From NCBI GenBank assembly GCA_000827495.1, contig KN817697.1:5049-55430 (forward strand): 50,382 nt of DNA, in the 5' to 3' direction. The notes beneath the pieces are model-generated. The model was not told where the DNA came from. It saw nothing but the letters and a program-made list of their open reading frames with translations, and did not search any database. The DNA comes from Hypholoma sublateritium FD-334 SS-4. Its lineage: Eukaryota > Basidiomycota > Agaricomycetes > Agaricales > Strophariaceae. The position numbers and the translations under genes were made by a program. Each line of letters starts with the position of its first letter. Position 1 is the stretch's first letter. Positions 44,001 to 50,382 of the stretch are shown piece by piece.

Positions 44001-44412
44001 AAGGATCGGTGGCAGGAGACGAGGAGGACCGGTTGTTGAATGAAGCAGGGGGAATGCCAGCTGAGTTAAGGAGATACAAGTATTGAGGAGGAGACGGGTT
44101 GATACCGGAGTTTCCAAAGAGGTTAAAGGGTTCTCGGAGGAATGTCTGGATGATCTGTAAGGTGGAGAGGACAACGCAATACACAGAACCGTCTAGTTCG
44201 ACACGGCTTCGGCGTACGACAGGTTCACCAGAGGCGTCTCCGAAATGGTGCTGAAGGTAGGAGTCAATTATCGACTTAGCGGATTGGGCATCGCCAACAG
44301 TGGCAAACACCGTTGATTGCAACCTCAAGACCGTAGAGCGGTTGAATGAAACGCGACCGGTGGGGGAGGTATGAGCGATTTTCGATCCTGATCGGGGTGT
44401 CAGTGAGGCTAG
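38089..44412 (-). CDS. LINE polyprotein: EEP endonuclease, reverse transcriptase, RNase H, CCHC finger
   Basis: The frame opens at 44412, just after an in-frame TAA, and stays open to the TGA at 38089 (2079 residues counted from 44328). Domains: end of the gag-like region (GRVSFNRSTVLRLQSTVFAT), a coiled-coil and Pro-rich linker with repeated PPNQTPAL units, and an EEP-type endonuclease at about 456-716 with GETKS, YAPWNPG, HGDLNA and DHRP. The reverse transcriptase has its first catalytic Asp in RDQKKGFD (1149-1155), then VTKQGGSLSPLK and AMDDSL with Asp1269-Asp1270. RNase H has Asp1676, Glu1717, Asp1740 and Asp1803. Near 1917-1935 lies a C-x3-C...H-x4-C finger. All catalytic acids are in place with no internal stop. 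The enzyme set nicks the target and copies element RNA onto it. ADD is preceded by Met in place of the usual Tyr-Ala. Confidence 0.9.
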   Translation of the reverse strand, partial: LASLTPRSGSKIAHTSPTGRVSFNRSTVLRLQSTVFATVGDAQSAKSIIDSYLQHHFGDASGEPVVRRSRVELDGSVYCVVLSTLQIIQTFLREPFNLFGNSGINPSPPQYLYLLNSAGIPPASFNNRSSSSPATDPSLQRQLDTLTVQCENLGATIRSISDEQKVLSHNFQTAQENITRAFADSTAIYAASNLTTTAQFEVTSLQQSLTTLRLMLVMAHDDQSRAGIQDGLNSLVAQISTATEARNQRAAELRALQSRTLQIPTLPPNQTPALTLPSGDADMHGPNTEANRPPPPASQPPSQTPALLSQPPNQTPPLPSLPPNQTPALTSPSEDTDMHDPNDDSNRAPASGLQPPSKRAKTSEDDEEDEHAKGASTNMQVDTSSKVRLTESTLTVQTPLARSHIHICSSSVAACACRLNEQTACAADTYDTQGFSNSHLCSSNTPQNLYLRSPPLLAFAYSLFLFLLLSLPVLVHALPSGNPSVSLRTISLNANGLSDPMKISAIRGMVRFSHPHAFVIGETKSSDEVSPRLDLEDYDTYENPGRPLTNNRNKGKWGVIVGIRRGIFNVQQVPTPGTLQGRAIALDLAISTEDNLGFNHRLIGVYAPWNPGGNLDDEQSFWPDITSLCNSAKFSWSVHGDLNATLLASESSSMSPGISPSRIAYTHFLDLTEGIDVWRSQSDCNINRDYTHRTRSNSSDIAAVTCSIIDRSAVSRIGTLSASTSVLTDFIPCTDHRPIDTQVLLLAPPTIHCAPSIPEEAPPASYSPRFRYPPKSEKTRLALFAAKADEMLSGTSADLLKLDITSDESFQTCYENFTHILLTAAKLSFAAPKRDALPHPKVTNPTINLILKELRRVNRLLSAIARSQNWRTVPLPQDRWVDQYLRAFFTSTQIPLEHPDFRQELRCYLSNIRKALHKLRYAEERQEQITRDERKAKAQFHQVLHGGSAKHLFSHKISSLPLAIVPKPDLEPDKLVTGPDAVKEATVAYFQRLYHRTPRPPQQKPWMSTPSIKNISQTVQNDPFLWPQSLNHQSLRHLLSKGNARPTPGPDGWEKWFVKSLSDQALIIVLKLANYIISRSHFPECLKATNISTIHKRGPNTLLSNYQGIACNNFLLNLPFAWLNHLLTPYLTKNSIIPECQVATQPGTQGRDLISFISQYELWASRENIPLYVLQRDQKKGFDMLEPQGFYDAIEAYGLPRSIIDLDESSQRNVPYRIKTAYGFTDAFTVNGVTKQGGSLSPLKCTLTTSMCNQWIADKREDFAGSISVQSHFGRKQTPHTPSDHILLNLSIMEAMDDSLIPSSNLSSLKSMARAADRFQATYGWETEWRKSALYVYNTTPPDCHDARMPSVDYTDPQASATTWHEVPVITSHTTFLRVPVNKPAIQFAILRDLIVNFSFPPSTQKLPLTLLRRIITQNLISKIRPHLALQPISHQHATTLDNLIALKVHERLAFPFRFKTLVLTTPLDLRGLGFPSITRVNSALTIAGLHRDLNHHLTPFSKMAQISLADWTCKNNDCIHPLQLPYTSHATSPARQTYIPFSWALAQKTMSRIGLSLLCTDLHFITSGNVSIRHMHSLSLLFLPHIAPIPARTISNFEKHNLSLLSQFGTSSFSVTSRGPCYNFTPFALLFPSSQYYLTRDLPLLLDWFLYLPTLIRLLSHPDPSLLTARSERQSIAEASVTALATQSTAFPNATPHLSFATDASTISRHPTLQKPTTLAVVANNNAFVASLPHNPAAGILHGEAYAIAAASILARRHDDQITIYSDHLNSIRTLSHIPTSISLKNNPARSLYRWIQNIWQSLPSKPILSHVRAHTNSQTIPSQLNRLADHLATRSNSLSLPPPSLPLPTFFMDTYAPFSISLGYIESNLFSFADSRLSSIDAADLDTFHEPFPSLSCFDKVPAPAYPYTKAISSYSAVIQLYLRSGQLDTALSRSARLKDDQQPWCRLGCLAFEDPHHIFVECPQFNSLRLSRASELSSNITRILEASTTAPADRKFVHDRVQDLFLDSNMWPAGRSLFYLGVLPPLFPPMFEDLPLHTRIAHECHTASIRLAGQIWGAVRRRHFDHLSQNPRMTSTRTTLTLPSLLSHILPPNPSYPSFSVSFT

Positions 44413-44956
44413 TTATGGAGGAACGGTTGACGAAGTGGTAAAAGATGCGGTTGGAGTCATTTGGGATGTAGGACATCTGAAATTCGTGATGGTTTTGGCG
44501 CAGTATGTTGTCAATTCGGGCTTTGATCTGGAGGGGGTTTAGCCCTTCACCGACTTCAAAGTAGGCCTGGCGGGTCTTGTCGGATCTCCCGCTCGCGACT
44601 TTCCATCTCGCCTCTAATCCGTCCTGAGAGTCGAGGATGCATCGAACCTCCTCAAGGATGTCAGGTCGCGGTGTTTCTTTTAGGTGGCCCACAAGAGAGA
44701 CATAGACAAAGTCGAGGGGCTGCCGGGTCGAGGGTGCAACGATCTGTAAGTCGGGCAGTGACGTTCCTTTCGATATGATCCCACGAATTATCTGGTTCAG
44801 GTGGTCGGACGCTGAAGTTAGTGAGGTATACGGGAGGCCGGAGACAGTGAGCTCGACGCCAGTGAAGGGATGCGTTGGGTCGAGGTCGGGGGGCGGTGTC
44901 TCAGATCGTTCTCCAGATACAGGGAAGAGTTTGTATGGGCCGGGTGAATAATTCAT
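44276..44956 (-). CDS. LINE 5' coding part (gag-like RNA-binding region), separated by a frame change
   Basis: 226 residues starting MNYSPGPYKLFPVSGE. It contains two stretches like those of fungal LINE gag proteins (ELTVSGLPYTSLTSASDHLN; ARWKVASGRSDKTRQAYFEV), probably nucleic-acid binding. Around 44395-44410 its reading stops making sense (DTPIRIEN...), while the neighbouring frame takes over convincingly (SLTPRSGSKIAHTSP, then GRVSFNRSTV). The two open frames overlap for 137 nt (44276-44412), so a +1 shift anywhere there would give one roughly 2290-residue protein. A one-base lesion, an assembly error and programmed frameshifting are all possible. Confidence 0.75.
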   Translation of the reverse strand: MNYSPGPYKLFPVSGERSETPPPDLDPTHPFTGVELTVSGLPYTSLTSASDHLNQIIRGIISKGTSLPDLQIVAPSTRQPLDFVYVSLVGHLKETPRPDILEEVRCILDSQDGLEARWKVASGRSDKTRQAYFEVGEGLNPLQIKARIDNILRQNHHEFQMSYIPNDSNRIFYHFVNRSSITSLTDTPIRIENRSYLPHRSRFIQPLYGLEVAINGVCHCWRCPIR

Positions 44957-45479
44957 GATAAAGTATATTTAATTGAAGTTAGTGTACTGATGGGGCCTAA
45001 AGGTCGGGCGGGCTGAGTGTTCACAACATGGCGGCGGCGGCGGTGGTGGTGGTGGTGGTGGTGGTGGTGGTGGTGGATTCCGGGACGGGGTACCGGTTGG
45101 TGCACGTGCCTAGGTTTTTCAGCCGCCAGCGTTCTCAACTTTGTACATTACTACATCGACCATCATGGCGGCAAAGTCGAAAGCCAGGTGATCCGCGGAA
45201 TGCCCTCACTGTACTCTGCATTTCAGAACGATCATTGCACAGCGTTCTTCTACACGACGTACGGCTCTCCCTCTCTCTCTCGCTGCGCCTCCCTCGCATT
45301 TTGTTCCCACGCCGCCTCTCCAACCCGCCTTTTCAGGCAGCTGACATGTAACATTTTCACTGCCCTGCACCGCATCACCCCGGATGCCGTGCCGGCAGCC
45401 TTATCTAGTCACACGTCCATCACTTGTACCATCTAATCTACGACTCCTTCTGTACTTAGCCTCGGTCCCCTCGTCTCAC
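44957..45479. other. Spacer between LINE 5' end and LTR element
   Basis: Contains the GGC/GGT microsatellite and CT-rich sequence (CTCCCTCTCTCTCTCGCTGC near 45265). It probably includes the LINE 5' untranslated region. The forward frames across it come from the microsatellite and are not called. Confidence 0.45.
45031..45076 (+). repeat. GGC/GGT trinucleotide microsatellite
   Basis: Four GGC-type units followed by about eleven GGT units. It lies just upstream (in LINE orientation) of the LINE start codon. Confidence 0.9.
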
Positions 45480-45538
45480 ATCTGTTGTACCTAGTCAGTA
45501 GATTAGCATTGCTAATACTACTATGACTGTCTNTCCTT

Positions 45539-45591
45539 CTCTGACTCTTTCTCTGACTCCTTCTGACTCCTTCTGACTCTGTAAGAGTCAG
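45539..45591 (+). repeat. CTGACTC short tandem repeats ending in a hairpin
   Basis: Several TCTGACTC-type units in a row (45539-45580) finish with an 8-bp perfect inverted repeat, CTGACTCT (45573-45580) and AGAGTCAG (45584-45591), around a 3-base loop. It lies in the presumed LTR upstream of the TATA-like word, so it may be a promoter-type repeat of U3. Confidence 0.7.
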
Positions 45592-46007
45592 NCTTCTCTG
45601 CTTGACTCTGAGGCAAGCAACTAGCTATCCTATTGGATAAAGGCTACTTGACTCATAGGTAAGAATATGTATAAGTAGCCCTCTTTTGTACCCATGTAAA
45701 GTAGTGTAAAGTTTCAATAGAACTGTTCACCCCTGTTCATCAGAACGACAACCCTAAGCAAACCCAAACACTAACCAACCTTTGTAACGTCCCTGACTTC
45801 AAGTGTCACACTTTGCCTCTTAAAGCTCACAAACGTTACATATTTTGAACAAAACGAACTAAGTTTTGAACTCAAACCTTGTAGCTAACTGTCACAAACA
45901 GTCCGCTAACTTCTAAGTAAATTCCTCAAAGCTCGGTTTGATCACCCGAAGCCTCACCTCGCACCTCAGTTGCAACCGAATTAAAACTTCGACACCCAGT
46001 AAGAAGA

Positions 46008-49000
46008 ATGCATTCTCAACGACCGAATGAGTACCGCGTGCGCACGCGAAGCCGAACGTCGGTTAACACNGGCGCNCCGGAGAACAACGATGAATCCACT
46101 TTGGACACCATCGACCACGGCAACGGCCGTGGAAACGCGATGCCGGCGAACCCGCCGGCGTATGGGGACGCTGTAGTAGCACCGGAAGTGCATAGCGTCT
46201 CGTNGGGCTCATNGTTTGACAACCCCNGGAGGCCGAACTCTGTGAGTACCANGAGTCCAGGCGTCNCCCGCAGGCAGTTAGTAGACGATGAATNTTCATA
46301 CGTACCTCGTGAGCAAGAAGCTCAAGGGGACCTATGGCCTGCCACACCTCCAGAACCGCCGCGCGAACAGCCGTGGCAACCTGGATCGCGCGCTCCACGC
46401 AATATAAGCGGTGACAGACAGTCCCCGCACATAACGCCGCGTCCAGCGACGGTCGCAGCTAACACTGCAGCCGCCGCCGTCAATGAACCCCGCCTCCCTG
46501 CGCTATTACCTGCNTTGNGGATTAGATCCCAAGCGATTACTGATCCCCCCGTAGCTATTAATAACGATCCCGTTATAGCAGCAGCCGAGGATGGAATGAC
46601 GCGCGACACGCGGGAGCATATTGACCGCAGATACGCGAACATCCGCACAGAACCTCCGCCACTGGCGCCGCGAGTCCGCGTACAATCACGCTCGCGTTCC
46701 CGCTCTTATGGTGAAGGCCCTTCCTACAAAGGCAAGGCCGTTGACCCTAGAAATTGGGGCAACGTAAACCTAACAGAGGATGAACGAAATGTAGAATTAC
46801 AGGATCACGTCATATGTACCTATAACAATACATTCCATTTGTCACCTGAACCTGAATCCAGGAAGAGAAAAGACAATCCGTTCATTGATCGAGACCAAGT
46901 AGAGTCCACTGCACGAGGCAGGAGTCAATCCCGCCTCACGCAAGACCGACAATCTCGAATTAATAATGGACGTCCGATTACTTTAATTCCAGAAGATAGT
47001 TATCTGGGGCGTAGTCTACAGCGCTTAGAGGATCTCAACGACCAAAATAGTTCCGATCCGTCAAGCTCGGACTCCAGCTCGGATAGCAGCGATGATGAAT
47101 TTAGAGCTCCAACGCCTAGATTGTACCCCACAAAGAAGACCAAGAAACATAGGCACAGGTCATCATCCAGGCATAAAAAATCCAGGATGACCCTAAAGCC
47201 CTTGGTCCCAAAAGAGTACAATGGTGCGGCAGATTCCCGCACCTACTACCGATTCCTAACGGAAGGAACCGCGTATGTCATCGATGGGAAAGTTAACCCC
47301 AAAAGACAAGTAACCATACTGTCCTATTATCTAACCGAGAAAGCGTATGACTTCTATACGCAGAAGGTTGCGATGCATAGTGACCTTTGGACACTAAAAG
47401 CCTTCTTTGAAGGTTTGTTTAATTATTGTTTTCCTCTCAACTTTCGCTCAGAGCAGCGAAAGAAACTTAAGCGGACATTCCAGAATGAGAAATCTGTTGC
47501 CGACTATGTACATGAATTGGAGGAAATCTTTAATCTCATTGGTAATATAACCTCAAGAGATAAAGTAATTAAGCTATGGGACGGACTCCGGATTACCATC
47601 CAACACGGTCTCTGGCGAGACCATTACAACCCCGAAACCTCATCGTGGGATGAAGTAGTGGATCAAGCTGAGACCATNGAGATNGCNGAAAGCGTTGTCA
47701 AAAATAGCCGCGCGCCTGCTGACANNCGCACGCGNAACCTTCACGTCAGCAANGTTGAGCCACGACGATCTCGCGGAAAGAATACCAAACGGATGGGCTC
47801 GAGAATGCCTCAGCCCACTCCCCATTCATTNGACCACGAGAATGTCAGCCGGTTCAGACCATCGCCGATGCCAAGTTCCCGTGGGAATTCCAACTTCCCA
47901 CGCGGGTCAAGCGCGCCCGCACGCGCGTTCACGCCAAGGTTCAGCGGTGGCTCGTCTGGGAATAGATTCTCTAATAGCCCGAGACAGTCACAGCCACCGC
48001 GGACCAGCTTGAGTGATAAGGAACGGGTCGATCTCCTTGCAGCCGGAAANTGCTTCAANTGCAAGGAAAAAGGACACNTGTCCCGTAATTGCCCTAAACG
48101 CAACACCGTAAACTCCTCAAATTCAAAGCCACCTGGTGTGGCTAATTACAACATTGAATTCCATGAGGGAGACTCGGAAGAACAACCTGACACTGATGAC
48201 GAAGTACAATTAATAGACTCCCTATCTTTAGGTATGATTAGCCTTGATTCACCTGAGGTGAATTGGAGACTAGTCAAACGAGCCTGGAAAAAATACTTCC
48301 GTCAATTAGAACTAGAGTATCCGCGTATCCATGCACTTGGAAATGCCATTGTCTACACTGCGATACAGTTGTTAACAAATGAAATTCCTTATCCCGGGGA
48401 TGAGCCCGTGGGATGGAGAACCGATCCGCCTAGTGAGCCGGAGCGCCGCTTCACTGTAGTAGAGGCGTCCGACGACACTTACCTGATCTACGATACCTAT
48501 TACGGAAGATGTGGACGACTGCAGGGCAGCATGCTCCGCAATCCCAACTTCCTGATAGCAGAATGGTATGCGGATCAGTGTCGCGCATGGTCAGGATCAC
48601 GCGTGAATAAAGGCTCTAAAATTAGTGCCATGGGAGACATGTATGGCAACAATGCTCGTATGGTACTGACTAGTGGAATTGAATGGCTATATCCCACTGA
48701 AGGCGAAGGCAGTGAGCGCAGTGAGCGCTTCTCTGTGATTCGGTGTGGACGTGGCATGTGGGAGATCCATGACACGGACTTCCCAGCCAACCCTCTTCGG
48801 GTATCAATTCAAGAACTATCTAATGCTAAAATAGATTTAGGGAACTGGTACAAAGTTCATCGCTATGTACGAGAGGGAACACAAACAGATGTTCCCAACG
48901 TCCCTCAATATTTTATTGATGAGTTCCTGAGGGCCACGCTGCGCTTTTGCCAAGATCAAGAGTCCGAGCCAGATCAGTCTGACACAGAATCTGAATATTC

Positions 49001-50135
49001 TAGCTCGGACACTACAGACTCAGATGATGAAATGCCCGATTTACAGTCGGTCTATTCTACGGACGAAGAAGACACGTACAGTGTGAGCAAAGACGCCCGC
49101 ATTGACTGCTTCTCAATGGCTACCGGCGAAACAGATGACAGGGAAACGCCCGTCCAGATCAATGGCGCCCGTCCACTTGAGTCTGAGTTTGGACATCTAA
49201 CTGACACCACGAGCCTGGCGCGTACACCAACTCCACCGCCACCAATGGCCCAGCCAATTCCATCGTGGAATGAGCCACTCACGACTCGCGAAACTCGCTT
49301 TGTATGGCGAGAGGAAATTTCTGATGTCGAGTACCCTCTTCGCCGAAGGTATAACTCAGATCCCGAGTACTTATGGGAGATGGGCATNGACGGACGAACC
49401 TTGCGGGTCACGACATGCATCGGGGACGTGCCTGGCGACACACTGAGACGGATCATCGAGGCCGGGGTACCTTACCCAGGCGATGAATCCTTCCCCCCGG
49501 GACTAAATGATGAAAATAGATTCATCATCCGGGAAGCCACGCCACACGTACATATTATTAGAGACTTACATCGGCGTACTACTACGTACGTTGATGACGA
49601 TTTAATAATGATCCCCGCATTTCAACCGGCTGTCGAGTATGCCAACCGCTGTGCCATATTCCAAGGCTTGCCCCTTCGAGGACATTGGCTCTGGAATGAA
49701 CATGAGAGTATGGGACCGCTTATTGAGCGGCATCTCGAGCAATTAATTCANTTAGGACGGCCTTATCTTTATGATAGCCGGTTCGAAATTCGTACGCGAC
49801 AGAGATGCCGAGTGTCCTGGAACCCGGAAGACCGTAGTCAACTATTATTTGATGATAGAATAACTAGACGGATCTGGTTCCTGCCTAGTCACAATCTACA
49901 AGATCCTGACTTTGACTTACCAGCCTGGTTTCAAACTCGATTGTTATTCCAACATAGTAGCCATACAAATGACATGTACTATGTCGGACGATCAGTATTC
50001 GAACATAACATTGATAACTTAGAGCACGACGACTCGGAAGAGACAGATATCTTATCTGACTCCGAGATGGCTCAGTTCAATCAAAGTCTCCAAACGGGTT
50101 TTCACGACCGCCTATCTCCATCCAGACCACCATAG
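46008..50135 (+). CDS. Gag polyprotein with unusually long, modular C-terminal extension
   Basis: 1375 codons in one open frame; about 20 ambiguous bases leave undefined residues. Order: an Arg/Ser-rich basic N-terminus; the gag core at about 394-554 (TYYRFLTEGTAYVIDGKV, then YYLTEKAYDFYTQKV and VADYVHELEEIFNLIGNI), which forms the virus-like particle shell in Ty3-type elements; a Pro/Ser/Arg-rich linker; and a CCHC knuckle at 682-695 (CF.CKEKGH.SRNC) for RNA binding. Unusually, another 680 residues follow before the stop. They carry about four diverged copies of a module (near 812, 905, 1169 and 1258) with pattern RF..., I/L-x-D, then L-x-x-P-x-F-x-L/I-x-x-W-Y/F, plus acidic linkers; two copies are preceded by PYPGDE. 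The protease frame overlaps the end. Confidence 0.85.
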   Translation: MHSQRPNEYRVRTRSRTSVNXGXPENNDESTLDTIDHGNGRGNAMPANPPAYGDAVVAPEVHSVSXGSXFDNPXRPNSVSTXSPGVXRRQLVDDEXSYVPREQEAQGDLWPATPPEPPREQPWQPGSRAPRNISGDRQSPHITPRPATVAANTAAAAVNEPRLPALLPXLXIRSQAITDPPVAINNDPVIAAAEDGMTRDTREHIDRRYANIRTEPPPLAPRVRVQSRSRSRSYGEGPSYKGKAVDPRNWGNVNLTEDERNVELQDHVICTYNNTFHLSPEPESRKRKDNPFIDRDQVESTARGRSQSRLTQDRQSRINNGRPITLIPEDSYLGRSLQRLEDLNDQNSSDPSSSDSSSDSSDDEFRAPTPRLYPTKKTKKHRHRSSSRHKKSRMTLKPLVPKEYNGAADSRTYYRFLTEGTAYVIDGKVNPKRQVTILSYYLTEKAYDFYTQKVAMHSDLWTLKAFFEGLFNYCFPLNFRSEQRKKLKRTFQNEKSVADYVHELEEIFNLIGNITSRDKVIKLWDGLRITIQHGLWRDHYNPETSSWDEVVDQAETXEXXESVVKNSRAPADXRTXNLHVSXVEPRRSRGKNTKRMGSRMPQPTPHSXDHENVSRFRPSPMPSSRGNSNFPRGSSAPARAFTPRFSGGSSGNRFSNSPRQSQPPRTSLSDKERVDLLAAGXCFXCKEKGHXSRNCPKRNTVNSSNSKPPGVANYNIEFHEGDSEEQPDTDDEVQLIDSLSLGMISLDSPEVNWRLVKRAWKKYFRQLELEYPRIHALGNAIVYTAIQLLTNEIPYPGDEPVGWRTDPPSEPERRFTVVEASDDTYLIYDTYYGRCGRLQGSMLRNPNFLIAEWYADQCRAWSGSRVNKGSKISAMGDMYGNNARMVLTSGIEWLYPTEGEGSERSERFSVIRCGRGMWEIHDTDFPANPLRVSIQELSNAKIDLGNWYKVHRYVREGTQTDVPNVPQYFIDEFLRATLRFCQDQESEPDQSDTESEYSSSDTTDSDDEMPDLQSVYSTDEEDTYSVSKDARIDCFSMATGETDDRETPVQINGARPLESEFGHLTDTTSLARTPTPPPPMAQPIPSWNEPLTTRETRFVWREEISDVEYPLRRRYNSDPEYLWEMGXDGRTLRVTTCIGDVPGDTLRRIIEAGVPYPGDESFPPGLNDENRFIIREATPHVHIIRDLHRRTTTYVDDDLIMIPAFQPAVEYANRCAIFQGLPLRGHWLWNEHESMGPLIERHLEQLIXLGRPYLYDSRFEIRTRQRCRVSWNPEDRSQLLFDDRITRRIWFLPSHNLQDPDFDLPAWFQTRLLFQHSSHTNDMYYVGRSVFEHNIDNLEHDDSEETDILSDSEMAQFNQSLQTGFHDRLSPSRPP

Positions 50136-50382
50136 CCACTGAAGTAAGTATCAGTGGTGTGCAGATTGAGAGAGGGTCGTATCCAGCCGTGCAACGAAAC
50201 GCCGCATATGTCAAAAACGGCGCACGATTGGTAGCTAAACCCGTGGTGATAACGGTAGAAATTCATGGACACCCGGCTAGGGCCCTGCTAGATACAGGGT
50301 CCCTCGGGGACTTCATTTCGTCAACGTTGGCGGATCAATTAAAATTAAAAAAAGAGATGTTGACCGTGCCTTTGCAACTGCA
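50060..50382 (+). CDS. Pol polyprotein, protease start (partial, -1 frame)
   Basis: An open frame in the -1 phase relative to gag begins after a TGA at 50057-50059 and runs off the window. It encodes EVSISGVQIERGSYPA and then a retropepsin segment, VEIHGHPARALLDTGSLGDF, with catalytic DTGS. There is no ATG before the protease, so it is presumably made as a gag-pol fusion by ribosomal frameshifting (next entry). Reverse transcriptase, RNase H and integrase would lie beyond the window. Confidence 0.85.
50096..50102 (+). promoter_or_regulatory. Predicted -1 ribosomal frameshift slippery site GGGTTTT
   Basis: GGGTTTT has the X-XXY-YYZ form and is positioned exactly on the gag codons (ACG-GGT-TTT). 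It lies inside the 76-nt overlap of gag and pol frames, 33 nt before the gag stop. A backward slip of one base there continues as TCA-CGA-CCG in the protease frame. A stem of 7 bp (CCACTGA 50136-50142 with TCAGTGG 50151-50157) lies downstream, though farther away than usual. Confidence 0.6.

Larger units (their letters stand above)
38030..44990 (-). mobile_element. Non-LTR retrotransposon (LINE), nearly complete
   Basis: Reverse-oriented element containing an N-terminal gag-like region, EEP endonuclease, reverse transcriptase, RNase H and a CCHC finger. The coding part runs from 44956 to 38089. Outer ends are approximate: no poly-A or simple-repeat tail is obvious beyond the stop codon, and no target-site duplication was identified by eye. 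The 3' end lies about 120-180 bp from the start codon of the Sld3-like gene on the same strand. Confidence 0.85.
45480..50382 (+). mobile_element. Ty3/Gypsy-like LTR retrotransposon, 5' part, cut by window end
   Basis: Gag with CCHC knuckle and an aspartic protease with ALLDTGS are in the expected order and orientation. A probable 5' LTR/leader precedes gag: a TATA-like TATAAGTA at 45670-45677, then a possible polyadenylation word (AATAGA, 45716) and an untranslated leader up to 46007. LTR edges cannot be fixed without the 3' LTR, which lies outside the window. The word TGTTGTACC at 45482 is a possible start. No env-like gene is visible in the part seen. Confidence 0.75.

Noticed and set aside
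45017..45436. Forward frames beginning in the GGT microsatellite
   Set aside because: Encode poly-Val or poly-Trp from the repeat and then random-looking sequence.
50136..50157. Stem-loop as a certain frameshift stimulator
   Set aside because: It is 33 nt from the slippery site, beyond the usual spacing; kept only as a possibility.
1..50382. tRNA, rRNA or CRISPR features
   Set aside because: No cloverleaf, rRNA core or regularly spaced repeat array was recognised by eye; a covariance-model scan would be needed to exclude small RNA genes.

Overview
This window looks like nuclear DNA of a mushroom-forming basidiomycete (Agaricomycetes). Most genes are cut by short GT-AG introns of 40-80 bp. 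The gene set is also typical: F-box proteins, a membrane-anchored GH5 exo-beta-1,3-glucanase, a remnant of an NLR-like NACHT protein, an intron-bearing peroxisomal-type thiolase, mitochondrial ornithine acetyltransferase, and abundant retroelements. Gene models were built by eye from reading frames and splice signals. All similarity statements are from memory of the families; no search was run.

Layout. 1-2.8 kb is repeat-rich and decayed, with a three-copy tandem repeat and a frame-broken remnant. 2.8-5.9 kb holds two forward genes of unknown function, the second with a conserved Trp/Cys-rich block. 6.8-12.7 kb is the most interesting part. A 7-exon reverse gene encodes AT-hooks, a zinc ribbon, a DDE-transposase-like core, an intact DEDDy 3'-5' exonuclease and a Cys-rich tail. 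It sits between 27-28 bp inverted repeats that are themselves flanked by the same 6-bp word (GTGCTT). This is best read as a complete DNA transposon whose transposase has swallowed an exonuclease.

12.9-32.3 kb is ordinary gene space: a 9-exon F-box gene, exo-beta-1,3-glucanase D, an NLR C-terminal fragment, a secreted beta-trefoil-like protein, thiolase, an F-box/LRR gene with one unresolved splice junction, an intronless 624-residue membrane glycoprotein and ornithine acetyltransferase. 33.2-37.9 kb holds an NAD(P)-dependent reductase with a 9-nt micro-exon, a DJ-1/PfpI protein and an Sld3-like replication protein containing many ambiguous bases.

38.0-45.0 kb is a nearly intact LINE with gag-like N-terminus, EEP endonuclease, RT, RNase H and CCHC finger. 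It lies just upstream of the Sld3-like gene and is split by one frame change. From about 45.5 kb to the window end is the 5' part of a Ty3/Gypsy-like LTR element. Its very long gag carries repeated modules after the zinc knuckle, and a GGGTTTT slippery heptamer sits exactly where the protease frame (-1) must be entered.

The host genes are metabolic, cell-wall and regulatory and are not arranged as a pathway cluster. The window is mainly notable for three different mobile elements with largely open coding regions.
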